Assembly (NCBI GenBank): GCA_947454705.1
Contig: CANGKZ010000024.1
Coordinates: 1 to 64,000 of the forward strand
DNA: 64,000 nt
Direction: 5' to 3'
From: Verrucomicrobiota bacterium
GTDB taxonomy: Bacteria > Verrucomicrobiota > Verrucomicrobiia > Limisphaerales > UBA9464
Of this stretch, positions 8,373 through 18,400 are shown in pieces. The notes under the pieces are model-generated. The model was not told the origin of the DNA. It was given only the letters and a program-made list of their open reading frames with translations, and made no database searches. A program made the position numbers and the translations under genes. The first letter of the stretch is position 1. Every line of letters begins with the position of its first letter.

Positions 8373-11300
8373 TCACGGAAGCGGATGGGCCTCATCCAAC
8401 GTAGGAAGCGATTCCACAAACGCGCGTCCCCAACCACCAACCACCAGACGGGTGCCATCCGGAGAGAATCGCACAAACGAATACATGCCCTGGGAAACCA
8501 CGGTGGCGGCCTCGCGCCGTGCCGGCCAGCTCCAGAGCTTCACCTCGCCCACCACGGAACACGAAGCCAGCGTGCGGCCGTCCGGGGAGAACGCGACATC
8601 GACCAGGGCGTGTTGATGCCCGTGCAGAACGCCGGTTTCGTGAAGTGTGGCCGCATCAAGAAGCCGGATGGAATGATCCTCGCAGGCCACCGCAATCGTG
8701 CCGCCATCCGGGGAGAATGCGACGGCCCGTAAATCATTTCCGGGAAGGCTGCAGGAAACTCCCACGCCGGGATGATCCAGATCCCACAAACGAAGCCCAT
8801 CCGGTGGAAACATCGCCAACAAACGATGGGAATCCGGCGCATAGGCAATGGGTTCGCCGGGATTCGTTGCACCGGAAGTCGTCCAATCCCCCAGCCGGCG
8901 GCCGGTGAACGGATCAAACCGCGTGACTCCCGTCTGCCATCGAAGGTGCACCGCGAGCTCCGTCGCGGCCGGATTCATCGCCACGCCCAGCACTTCGTTG
9001 GTGTTGTTCAACTCCAGCTCAAGCCGACGGGGCGATGTTCCATGACGCGATAAATCCCAAATCAACAGCGGAAGCTTTCCGTTCTCGGACCGACTCCCGC
9101 GCGCGAGCAACGATCGACCGTCGGAGGAAAACCCCTGCGGCAACCACCCTCCCGACGGTTGTTCAAGGGGGACCGATTGGAGCGTCGCGAGATTCAAGAG
9201 CTGCACTTCGAACGCCTTGCCCGGGATGCTTTCACGACGCGCCGCAAGCCATGAGCCGTCGGACGAAATCACATACGGCGGCCACAGACTGGTGATCGCC
9301 GTTCCGGTCCCTTCGCCCTTCACGGGCCAGATTCGGACTGACCGATCGCGTCCGCCGCTCACCAGCCATCGTCCCTCCGGCGAATACGCCACTGTCCGCA
9401 CGGCATCGAGGTGCCCGATGCATCGCCGATCCATCCGACCGGTTCGCAGATTCCACACCGGCACTGATTGATCCGGACTCGCCTTCGCCAGAAACGCGCC
9501 ATCGGCCGAAAATGCCAGCGTTTCCCCAAAGGCGGCCTTTCCGGCAAGCCACGTCGGTGATTCACCAGCGGAGCGCGAGGCCAAAAGAACGCCTTGTTCG
9601 CCGGCCGCCGCGGCAAACCGCATTCCATCCGGGGAAACGGTCAACGACCCATTCAATTCCGGGACCGTCTTCACCACCTCGGCGCGACGGATGTCCCACC
9701 ACTCGGTGCCGATCTCGCGTCGCCGCGTGACCAGCGCCACGGACCCATCGGGCGTGAACGCTTCGAAATCCGCGATCGGCCCCACTTGCAGCACGTCCGT
9801 TCCACGCCGCCATTCCACCACGCGTGCGCGCGACGGCGACGTCCCGCCGCTCAGTTCTCCATCGGTCACACCGATCCATGCGCCGTCCGAAGAAAGAGCG
9901 ACACCCTTCGGATTCCGACCCGAATGGCTCCACACCACAGCTCCGGACTTTGCGTCCAAAATCTTCGTCCGCCCCAACGCATCGGACACCGACATCCACG
10001 CTCCATCGCGTGACAAACTCACCTTCTCGATGGCCACATCGGAGGGCTCCCAAGCCGCAACCTTTCTTCGCGATGCGAACTCCCAGAGCGAAACGCGCCC
10101 CGAGGATTCCCCCACGGCGAGCCAGCGTGAGTCGGCGGAAAAACTCACCACTTCAACGCTGTTCGAAAACATCGACAGGAGTTCATGCGGATCTCCGAGG
10201 CACCGTTTCCAAAGAAGTCTCCATTCCACTCCGCGCAAATCCCCTGCGCCGGATTCCCCAACTCCGCCGGAAACCTTCGGCTTGGGCCGGTAGGACTCCA
10301 CGATCCGCCGGGCGACGTTGAGATTTCCATCCTCGATCGCGTGCTGGGCCAGCAAGAGATCCGCGGCATAGAGCTGTTGCCGCGTCTCCGTTTTGATCCG
10401 GTCCGCCTGGGCCGCCGCGTGACGCGCTTTCATCCCTTCGGCCAGAGCGCCATTGCGTTCGCGTCGCACTTCACGATTTGCCACCAGGAGCACAACGAGA
10501 ATGGACACCAGGGCCAGCGCCCCGAGCCCCGACACCGCGGCCGCCACTGGATGACGACGTCCCCATTTCCCGATCCGTTCTCGTCGCGTGCTCGGGCGCG
10601 CGAGGATGGGCTCATGACGCAACCACCGCTCCAATTCCTCCGCGAGCGCTTCTGCGGAAGCGTACCGGTGCTCCGGTTCCTTGCGCAGGCACTTGTGGCA
10701 GATCGTCTCCAGATCGCGGTCACCCAACGAAATCACAGGCTCGTCGTTCGCCACCCGTTGAAGCACCTCGAGCAACCCTGATCCAACGAACACCGGATGG
10801 CCGGCCAATATCTCAAACAGGATCGCGCCCAGGCTGTAAACATCGACCGCGGTCGAGAGCGCCACACCGCCCTTCACCTGCTCCGGCGCGAGATACGCGG
10901 GCGTCCCCACCACGGCACCGCTGAGGGTCAACCGCTGATCCGTCTCCAACGCGAGGGCCAGACCGAAGTCCGATACGAGGGGCTCGCCCGATTCATCGAT
11001 GAGAATGTTCGAGGGCTTGATGTCCCGGTGCAGAATGCCGCGTTGATGCGCGTGATGCACCGCACGCGCCACCTTGGACACGAGGGCTGCGGCCCGGCGC
11101 GGATCCATCGGCGCTCCTTCCGCGATCGCCCGTTGAAGCGCATCCGCCAGGCTCCCGCCCGGCACATGCTTCATGGTGAAATACGGCCGGCCTTCCTCCT
11201 CACCGACTTCGTAGATGGGCACCACATTTCGATGCTCCAATCCGGCGACCGCCTCCGCCTCAAGCCGGAACCGCTGCATGGCCGCCTCGCCTGGCAGTCG

Positions 11301-11570
11301 GGTCTGCAAGACCATCTTGAGCGCCACCACGCGGTTCAAACTCCGCTGCCGTGCGCGATACACTACACCCATTCCGCCGCGGGCGATTTCCTCCAGGATC
11401 TCGTAGTCCGCGAGACCACTCCCGGGCGATTGAAGCGGGTCCGACTCCGGAAACTCGGCAGGCGTGGCGTGGATCAACGACTCCCACAGGCACCGGGCGC
11501 ACAATCCCTCCGTTGCTGCGGGCGACAGCGGGCTCTGGCACTGCGGACAACGTTGAAATTCGGACGGCAT
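8373..11570 (-). CDS. Ser/Thr protein kinase with WD40 propeller
   Basis: This 1065-residue kinase opens with a small zinc-ribbon ('CPQCQSPL...LCARCL', residues about 8-30). The Hanks-type kinase domain (about 50-320) has the glycine loop 'IARGGMGVVY', the VALK lysine, the catalytic 'HRDIKPSNIL' and 'DFG'. A single membrane helix follows near residue 345 ('LGALALVSILVVLLV'). The C-terminal 600 residues are WD40-like repeats ('VAFSPDGRTLASCS', 'VRIWPV'), predicted to lie on the far side of the membrane as a sensor or scaffold. It starts 113 bp after the sigma-factor gene ending at 11684, on the same strand. In Planctomycetes and Verrucomicrobia, ECF sigma factors are often encoded next to such kinases, so phosphorylation-linked transcription control is a reasonable inference. 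Confidence 0.92.
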   Translation of the reverse strand: MPSEFQRCPQCQSPLSPAATEGLCARCLWESLIHATPAEFPESDPLQSPGSGLADYEILEEIARGGMGVVYRARQRSLNRVVALKMVLQTRLPGEAAMQRFRLEAEAVAGLEHRNVVPIYEVGEEEGRPYFTMKHVPGGSLADALQRAIAEGAPMDPRRAAALVSKVARAVHHAHQRGILHRDIKPSNILIDESGEPLVSDFGLALALETDQRLTLSGAVVGTPAYLAPEQVKGGVALSTAVDVYSLGAILFEILAGHPVFVGSGLLEVLQRVANDEPVISLGDRDLETICHKCLRKEPEHRYASAEALAEELERWLRHEPILARPSTRRERIGKWGRRHPVAAAVSGLGALALVSILVVLLVANREVRRERNGALAEGMKARHAAAQADRIKTETRQQLYAADLLLAQHAIEDGNLNVARRIVESYRPKPKVSGGVGESGAGDLRGVEWRLLWKRCLGDPHELLSMFSNSVEVVSFSADSRWLAVGESSGRVSLWEFASRRKVAAWEPSDVAIEKVSLSRDGAWMSVSDALGRTKILDAKSGAVVWSHSGRNPKGVALSSDGAWIGVTDGELSGGTSPSRARVVEWRRGTDVLQVGPIADFEAFTPDGSVALVTRRREIGTEWWDIRRAEVVKTVPELNGSLTVSPDGMRFAAAAGEQGVLLASRSAGESPTWLAGKAAFGETLAFSADGAFLAKASPDQSVPVWNLRTGRMDRRCIGHLDAVRTVAYSPEGRWLVSGGRDRSVRIWPVKGEGTGTAITSLWPPYVISSDGSWLAARRESIPGKAFEVQLLNLATLQSVPLEQPSGGWLPQGFSSDGRSLLARGSRSENGKLPLLIWDLSRHGTSPRRLELELNNTNEVLGVAMNPAATELAVHLRWQTGVTRFDPFTGRRLGDWTTSGATNPGEPIAYAPDSHRLLAMFPPDGLRLWDLDHPGVGVSCSLPGNDLRAVAFSPDGGTIAVACEDHSIRLLDAATLHETGVLHGHQHALVDVAFSPDGRTLASCSVVGEVKLWSWPARREAATVVSQGMYSFVRFSPDGTRLVVGGWGRAFVESLPTLDEAHPLP

Positions 11571-11683
11571 TTACGGATCAAGCTCGAACCGTTCCTACAG
11601 GATCCGCACCGAATCGATGCAGGAAAACTTCCACCGCTGAATTGAATGCGAACTCGCCGCCAATAGGACCGGCCGATGCGAAT

Positions 11684-12442
11684 TCATGCGCGGTCGAACG
11701 CGGCAAAGAGTTCGCGGATCTCGCGATCAATGTCGGTCTGGGTGGGTTGAACCATCGTTTGCGCCACTTCCATCCGGATCAATTCCGCGAACCGCCGACG
11801 CAACCGGTGGATCAATCCCTTGGTGGCCGGCAGGCTCAGCTTCAACCGCGCGGCAGCGGCCGAAACGGAGTCCCCATCCCGCTCGGCGAGCAGGAACCCC
11901 TTCACCTGTTCGAAGCGCCGGCTCCCGTCGTCGCCATCGCACTCCCGCCGCAAACGGGCCAGGGATCGTACCAAAATAGATTCAGCCCATCGCCGGTCGA
12001 ACACCCGGTCCGGGCTCGATTCATCCGCGGGCTCGGCGAGGTAGCGCCCCTCGGCATCGGTTTCATCGAGCGAGAACACCGTCTGCCCGCCCCCGCGCTT
12101 CAAACACCGCGCACGCTCGCGCTCGTTGGCGAGGAGGTTCTTGATCGATGCGATGAGGAACGAACGGAACCGTCCTCTTTCCGGCGACACCGAGGCCAGT
12201 CCCTGATTGGCCAGCAGCCGCGAAAAGAATTCCTGGGTCAGGTCGGCCGCGGATTCCGGGTCGAGTCCGCTGCGTCGCACAAACGAATACAGCGGATACC
12301 AATAGTCCCGGCACAGCGCCTCCATGGCCGCGGCGGAACGCGGCGACCCCGGATCGCGCGCTTCGATCACAGCGCTCCAGTGCGTGCTCAGGAACTCACG
12401 CGGACCGCTCCGGGGCAGGAGAACGGATTCAGACAGGGCCAT
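11684..12442 (-). CDS. ECF-type RNA polymerase sigma factor (first of two)
   Basis: This 252-residue cytoplasmic sigma factor starts at the ATG of 'MALSES'. A longer open frame reaches back to 12700 but overlaps the neighbouring sigma gene and looks non-coding. The opening 'LSTHWSAVIEA' and 'DLTQEFFSRLL' correspond to region 2. The C-terminal 'SLPATKGLIHRLRRRFAELI' is the region-4 helix-turn-helix. This is the large ECF type (Sigma70_ECF) common in Planctomycetes and Verrucomicrobia beside Ser/Thr kinases. No anti-sigma gene is visible. It follows the second sigma gene by 77 bp and precedes the WD40 kinase by 113 bp, so kinase control is plausible but not shown. Confidence 0.9.
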   Translation of the reverse strand: MALSESVLLPRSGPREFLSTHWSAVIEARDPGSPRSAAAMEALCRDYWYPLYSFVRRSGLDPESAADLTQEFFSRLLANQGLASVSPERGRFRSFLIASIKNLLANERERARCLKRGGGQTVFSLDETDAEGRYLAEPADESSPDRVFDRRWAESILVRSLARLRRECDGDDGSRRFEQVKGFLLAERDGDSVSAAAARLKLSLPATKGLIHRLRRRFAELIRMEVAQTMVQPTQTDIDREIRELFAAFDRA

Positions 12443-12519
12443 GAGAGGGGTTGAAGGTGGAGAATCGGCTGAACCGGGAGCCACCCTGCCCCAAATTTGA
12501 TTCCCGGCGCAACGCCCCG

Positions 12520-13236
12520 CTACACCCTCGACCACACCTCGATCAGGTACCGCAACTCCTCCGATGCATCGGCCCCCTCCGGCAGCGTTTGCTGAATCTC
12601 GTTGCGCACCGCATCGCGGAACCGTCGGCGCAGGCGGTGAATGGCCACCTTCAACGCGCCTTCGGTCAGCCCCAGCTCCCGGGCCAGTTCCATCTGGCAC
12701 GGCAACTCCCCTCCGAGCAGCGCCGGTTTGAGCCGGTCAAACTGCGACGCTTTCCCCGCTTCGGAATAGTCAGCCCCCACCGCATCCACCGCGCGGCCGA
12801 GGAGCGTCAACGCCCATTCCCAATCGAACTGCGCATCGTCCAACGATTCGTCCGAGGCCGGATCCGCAGCCTCCGGTTCATTCAGCGATTCCAGCACCGC
12901 ACCGCCGCCGCGTTTGAGACGGCGCTCGCGCTCGCGCCGGTCCGATTCGAAATGGCGCAGCGCCCCCAGCAGATAACTCCGAAACTTCCCCCGTCGCGCA
13001 TCTGCCCCGGCGATTCTTCCCCCTTGGAGCAGGTGAGCGAAGAACTCCTGGGTCGCATCGCGGGCCGATTCCTCATCCCGTCCGCCCTGCCTCAACACGC
13101 GAAACACCGGCTGCCAGTAGGCCTCGCACAATTCCGAAAGCGCCACCCGCGCCTCCTCGGTCGTCCCCTGGGCGCGATGCACCAGCGACCAACGGGTCGG
13201 CGCAAACCAGGGTTGAGGCTCGGCGGAGGAACTCAT
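12520..13236 (-). CDS. ECF-type RNA polymerase sigma factor (second)
   Basis: This 238-residue sigma factor shares the plan of its neighbour: 'FAPTRWSLVHRA' at the N-terminus, 'DATQEFFAHLL' in region 2, and a region-4 helix-turn-helix 'LGLTEGALKVAIHRLRRRF'. Its ATG overlaps the TGA of the upstream kinase gene in an ATGA arrangement (13233-13236), so translational coupling to that kinase is very likely. The two sigma factors are clearly related but divergent, suggesting an old duplication of a kinase-sigma module or recruitment of two separate modules. Target promoters cannot be read from the sequence. Confidence 0.92.
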   Translation of the reverse strand: MSSSAEPQPWFAPTRWSLVHRAQGTTEEARVALSELCEAYWQPVFRVLRQGGRDEESARDATQEFFAHLLQGGRIAGADARRGKFRSYLLGALRHFESDRRERERRLKRGGGAVLESLNEPEAADPASDESLDDAQFDWEWALTLLGRAVDAVGADYSEAGKASQFDRLKPALLGGELPCQMELARELGLTEGALKVAIHRLRRRFRDAVRNEIQQTLPEGADASEELRYLIEVWSRV

Positions 13237-15416
13237 GGAAGTCGGGGCCAGGCCATGTCCACCTGGTTGGTGCGCGTGCCGCCCGGAAAGGTCTTGGACT
13301 TTCGGATCACGGTCATTTTCGGGTGATTCGCACCCGTGGGGCCGGAAATCAGTTGGAGCACCTCCGACTTCCGCATGCGGATTTCCTCCTCGTCCTGATC
13401 TGAGTTGCCATCCAGCAGCCGCGTGCAGAGCACGAGTTCATCCCGATCCTTCCAAAGCACGGACTCAAACGAGCGCAACCACTCGAGCGCTTCCGTGTGT
13501 CCGGATCTCGAAGCAAACACGATGAACGCGGCGAGCAATCCGCCATGGCCGTTCTGCAAATGCGTGTAGGTGTCGGCATCCGAAAAACCGCCGCTAAAGC
13601 CAGGAAGCGCAAAGATCAAATCGAGATCCGAGTTGCTCATGAGGAGGACACGCATTTGAAAGAGCAGTTCGCTCGCCTTGCGATAGTCCGAATTCGAGGC
13701 GGCACGAAACACAGCGCCCACATCAATCCCCGACTGCCGCACCTTTCCGGTCGGGAGAAGGATCAAGGTTCCACCGTTGCGGAGATGCGTTTCCGCCTCC
13801 TTCTTTTCTAGGAATGGGCCCATCAAGGCGCTTGTGAACCGATTAGCCAGGATCTGAGAATCCCGGGCCAATTGTTCACGGTAGCGGGTCTCGGTCATCG
13901 GCTGCACCGAACCGTCAGCGAGGTAAACGAATCTCCCCGACGGCCCAAGCGGAGAGGCAAGGAGGACGGTCCAAGGCCTCGGATTGGTCCACCCGGCGCC
14001 CACATACTCGATGCGTCCCCCGGTGACTGGATCCACCAGCCATTGATTCCAGATGGACCAATCTCCGAGCTCCGCCAGATTGGTGGAAGTGGGATAGATC
14101 GTTCCCTCAGGAGTGTTTTTTGCCGACGTTCGGAGCACCGCCCCGATCTTGCTCAGGTTGTTCACGAGTTCGATACGACGGCGCTTCTCCTGCAGTCGTT
14201 GAATCCCCCAACCGACCGCCGCCACCAGCAACACCAAATTAGCCACTCCGATCCCAGCGGCGAGGTACTGCCGCAGTTGCGGTCGCTGACGCCGGATCTC
14301 CCACACGCCGAACGCCATCGCCAGCATCCCGAGGATCAAAACGATCTCAGGCACTCCGGGAACTCCCGGGAAAAGAACCAGTGCCATGGCAATCAGCACC
14401 ACGGGAACCCAGTACCGCATCCGCTTGAACGGCCACATCCAATCCACTTTTGATCCGGCCAATCCCTCCACCTCCGTCTTCACCTGGTCGGCGGATTGCT
14501 GTCGCAGCTCCCGCTCGTTGGCCAGCGCGCGCAGGACGATTTCATCGACGCGGGCATCGAGCGTGGCTTTGGCCGAAGGCACTTGGAACCGCCCAAGCGG
14601 AAGCTCCCCGGTGAGCAATTCGTAAAACACCACGCCGAGCGAATAAATGTCGGCCCGGTGATCCACCTGCTCCGGTTTCTCGACCTGCTCCGGGGCCATG
14701 TAGTGCGGCGTTCCCAGGCGCGCGCCCGTGCGGGTGAGCGTGGCATCATCGAGCACGGATTCCGGACCTCCAACCATCTTGGCGATGCCGAAGTCCGCAA
14801 TCTTCACCCGTCCCTCGGCATCGAGGAGAATGTTCTCGGGCTTGATGTCGCGGTGCAGCACGCCCTGGGAGTGCGCGTATTGAAGCGCATCGCACAGCGG
14901 CGGAATCAACGCCAATGCCTGGGCCGGAGTGAAGCGACCGGAGCGCAGCGTCTGACGCAAATTCGCCCCATCCACGTGTTCCATCAGCAGGTGACAGAAC
15001 CCGCCCCGTTGCCCGAAGGCGTGGATGCCGACGATGTTGGGATGATGCAGTCGGGCCAAGGTTCGAGCCTCGCGTTCGAAGCGTTCCACGAAGGCGGGGT
15101 CCGATGCGAATTCGCGCGGAAGGATCTTCAACGCCGACACCCGGCCGGACTCCCGTTCCCGAACCCGGTACACGCAACCCATTCCCCCTGCCCCGAGAAA
15201 TCCGAGCACTTCAAGATCCGGAAACGCGGCCGCAATTTCGCTCAATGCCGGTGGCTTGGCGGGGCCGCGGCGGACATCAGACTCCGTGGCCGTGGACACC
15301 TCCTGCAGCAGGCAGCGTGGACACATCCCCGCCGGCGCGTGGGCCGGGACAGGAGCCCCGCAGCGCGGGCAGTTCGAAGCCGAAGGAGAGGTCGGTGCGG
15401 ATCCCTGAGAATTCAT
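13233..15416 (-). CDS. Membrane Ser/Thr protein kinase coupled to ECF sigma
   Basis: This 727-residue protein begins with a zinc-ribbon ('CPRCGAPVPAHAPAGMCPRC', residues about 18-38). A complete Hanks kinase follows (about 70-340) with 'LGAGGMGCVY', 'SALKIL', 'HRDIKPENILL', 'DFGIAKM' and the 'APE' element. Next come three predicted membrane helices (about 350-430), then a C-terminal region of about 290 residues, probably extracytoplasmic, with a 'YLADGSVQPMTE' strand resembling the tail of pseudopilin-like proteins. The 3' end overlaps the downstream sigma gene by 4 bp. The ATG start lies 74 bp after the hybrid histidine kinase stop, so all five signalling genes may share a transcript. Confidence 0.92.
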   Translation of the reverse strand: MNSQGSAPTSPSASNCPRCGAPVPAHAPAGMCPRCLLQEVSTATESDVRRGPAKPPALSEIAAAFPDLEVLGFLGAGGMGCVYRVRERESGRVSALKILPREFASDPAFVERFEREARTLARLHHPNIVGIHAFGQRGGFCHLLMEHVDGANLRQTLRSGRFTPAQALALIPPLCDALQYAHSQGVLHRDIKPENILLDAEGRVKIADFGIAKMVGGPESVLDDATLTRTGARLGTPHYMAPEQVEKPEQVDHRADIYSLGVVFYELLTGELPLGRFQVPSAKATLDARVDEIVLRALANERELRQQSADQVKTEVEGLAGSKVDWMWPFKRMRYWVPVVLIAMALVLFPGVPGVPEIVLILGMLAMAFGVWEIRRQRPQLRQYLAAGIGVANLVLLVAAVGWGIQRLQEKRRRIELVNNLSKIGAVLRTSAKNTPEGTIYPTSTNLAELGDWSIWNQWLVDPVTGGRIEYVGAGWTNPRPWTVLLASPLGPSGRFVYLADGSVQPMTETRYREQLARDSQILANRFTSALMGPFLEKKEAETHLRNGGTLILLPTGKVRQSGIDVGAVFRAASNSDYRKASELLFQMRVLLMSNSDLDLIFALPGFSGGFSDADTYTHLQNGHGGLLAAFIVFASRSGHTEALEWLRSFESVLWKDRDELVLCTRLLDGNSDQDEEEIRMRKSEVLQLISGPTGANHPKMTVIRKSKTFPGGTRTNQVDMAWPRLP

Positions 15417-15490
15417 ACATCCCAGACATGGGGTCTTTCCGATCCGAAGTTACCGACAAATCCCAACAGCCCTAGAATCAAATCCACGAC

Positions 15491-18400
15491 TCAGGTTTTC
15501 ATGCGAGCCCGGTCGAGACAATCGGCCACCGCCTTGAGCAAGTGGCCAGGATCGTAGGGTTTCGCGAGAAAGCCATCGACCGGGGCCGGAGAAACACCAG
15601 CCGCCATGCCAGACGGAAGATCCGAGCTGTATCCGCTCGTAAACAGAACCGGCAGATCGGCGCGCTCCCTCCGCAGTTGCAATGCCAGATCTCCTCCACT
15701 CAACCCTTCCGGCATGACCAGATCCGTGAACAACAGATCGATCATTCCCTGGGAGTTCGCCCACAGTTTCAACGCCGCCGGACCATTCGCAGCCGGCACG
15801 ACGTCATACCCGCCCCGTTCCAGGATCGACTGGGCCATCGCCCGCAACGCCGGTTCATCTTCCACCAACAGGATGATCCCCCGCCCCTCCAGGCATCGCA
15901 CCGGCCCCGCCGCGGTGCACGGGGGCGAATCCGTTTCCGCGCTGACCGGCAGGTACACCCGAAACTCACTACCTTTGCCGGGCACGCTGTCCACTTCGAT
16001 CCACCCCTCGTGCTGGCGGATGATTCCGTACACCGTCGCGAGACCGAGTCCGGTGCCCTTCCCCGGCTCCTTGGTGGTGAAGAAGGGATCAAAAATACGC
16101 GGCAGGTGCTCCACGGAAATGCCCCCGCCCTGATCCGTGACCGAGAGCCGGACGAAACGCCCCGGCCGTGCCAGCGGATGAACCTGCGCGTGCCCGTCGC
16201 TCACCTCGGTGGAATCGACCCGGATCTGCAAGCGGCCTCCCGACGGCATTGCGTCGCGTGCGTTCACGGTGAGATTCAACAACACCTGCTCGATCATGCT
16301 CGCGTCAGCGCGGGCACGGGGGAGATTCGGCTCCACCTGCACGTCGATGGGAATCTGCTTTCCCACCAGCGGCTGCAGGAGACCGGTCATCGCAAGGGAG
16401 ACTTCTCCCACGTCGAGGTTCACCGGTTCCATGGCCTTGCGACGCCCCACCAGAAGCAACTGCCGGATCATCTTGGCCGCGCGCTCCACGGCTTCCTGGA
16501 TCTGACGTGCAAATTTCCGGGTCTCGGCTTCCGCCGTGGTTTCCGAAAGCAGCGAGGCGGCGCAATGAATGATGGCGAGGATGTTGTTGAAATCATGGGC
16601 CACTCCGCCGGCGAGCTGCCCGATCGCCTCCATTTTCTGTGACTGCCGGAGCTCCGCTTCGAGTTTCTCCCGTTCCATCTCCGCGCGCCGTCGTTCGGTG
16701 ATGTCGAGGGAGAAGCCCACGATTCCTACGATGTTCCCGTTCTCATCGCGGTACGGAAGCTTGTCGGTCAGCATCCACCTCGGGCCGTTCGCAGTCTGGA
16801 GCTCCTCGACGATTCCCCGCTTGGGAATGCCCGTGGACATGACTTCGTCCTCGTCCCGGAAATACCCATCGGCCTGCTCACGCTTCAGCTCACGGTCGGT
16901 GAATCCCTCGATCTGTTCCCGAGGGAGCCCCGTGACCCGCACCGCCTCGGCGTTGACGCGAAGCAGCCGGTGCTCCCGATCCTTGAAAAAGATCAGCGCC
17001 GGGACGGAATCCAGAATGAGCTGCAACTCCTTGCGGTGGCGCTCGAGTTCGAGCTCGGCGATCCGCTGATGCGAGACATCCAAAAGAATGCCGTGCCAGA
17101 GCACGCCTCCCTCGGGATCCCGCTCCACCACCGCGCGTCCCTCCATCCAGGATTCAGCCCCCGACACCACCGAGGCCCGAAATCCGAGCCGCCAGGACTT
17201 CAGAGACGCGGCGGATTCCCGCAGGGATTCCACCACCCGCGTCCGGTCCTCCGGATGGATGCGTTCCAAGATCGGCCGGGCATCCGCCTCCAACGCCTCT
17301 CTCGAAATGCCAATCAGCGCATCCGCTTTTGGACTGATGTAGGAAAGGGAGAAGATTCCGTCTGGTCGCAATTGGAGCGTGAACACGATTCCGGGAAGAT
17401 TTCCCGCGAGCTTGCTCATCCGCGTTTCGGCCTCCAGCAGCATCTGCAGCGCCTCCTCGGCCATCTTTCGCTCCGTAATGTCGCGTACCACCACGTGGGT
17501 CAGCAACCCACTGCTGCGCTCCAATGGACTCAACCGCACCTCGGTGTGAAGCCATCCACCGTCCGGCCGCAGAAAGGTCCACTCAATGCACGGGGATTTG
17601 CCGATGACCGCATTGTCGAGCAGCCGGTTCAACTGCTCTTCCGAGGCAGTGCCACCGGCCTGAAAGCTGGGGGAAAACTCGAGTATCGAATGTCCGACCA
17701 ACTCCCGGCTCGACCGCTCCAGCAGCGCGAGGGTGCTGGGATTGCAGTCATCCACGGTGGAGCCGCGCAACACGAGGATTGCGTCATGCGCGGATTCAAA
17801 CAGGGCCTTGTAATCCAGTTGATGTTCCCGCGCCCGCCGCTCCGCAAACAGCAGCCGATCTCGCTCCTGCAACAAAAGGCTCTGCCGGGCAAGGGCGGTG
17901 CCCGCAACGATCATCGATCCCGCCACCGCCACATACTTCACCGAAGTGACTGTACCAGGAATGGTCAATGCAAGGATGAGTCCCACAGCGGTGATGATCA
18001 GCACCACCATCGGAAGCAGGCGGAGGATTCCCTCGCACCGGCGATCCCATTGAGGATTGGTCGACCGTGCGGCCCGCCAGCGCATCGCTCCGTAGCCGTT
18101 GAGCAGCGCGGTCAGGGAAAAGCACGCATTGTAGAACGATCCGTCCTTCAACACTGCATCCAGCGCCAGCACGTTCCATTGAATGTACAAGGTACCGCTC
18201 CAGAGCAGCGACACCAGGAGCGCGATCCATCCTGCATTCGCGCGGAACCGCAAGGTCGGGATCATCATGACCGCCACCGATGCGGCGGTCATGATGCACG
18301 CCGGATAGGCAACCATGACCAGAAACGGGAAAAGCGCCGTGCTTCCCCGACGAGGGAGGTAGAACGCCAGCGTCAGCATCAACACCACCACCGACAGCGA

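Noticed and set aside
11684-12700. Extended N-terminus for the first sigma factor
   Set aside because: The extra 86 residues are Gly/Pro/Arg-rich, overlap the second sigma gene and lack homology; the ATG at 12442 fits the family length.
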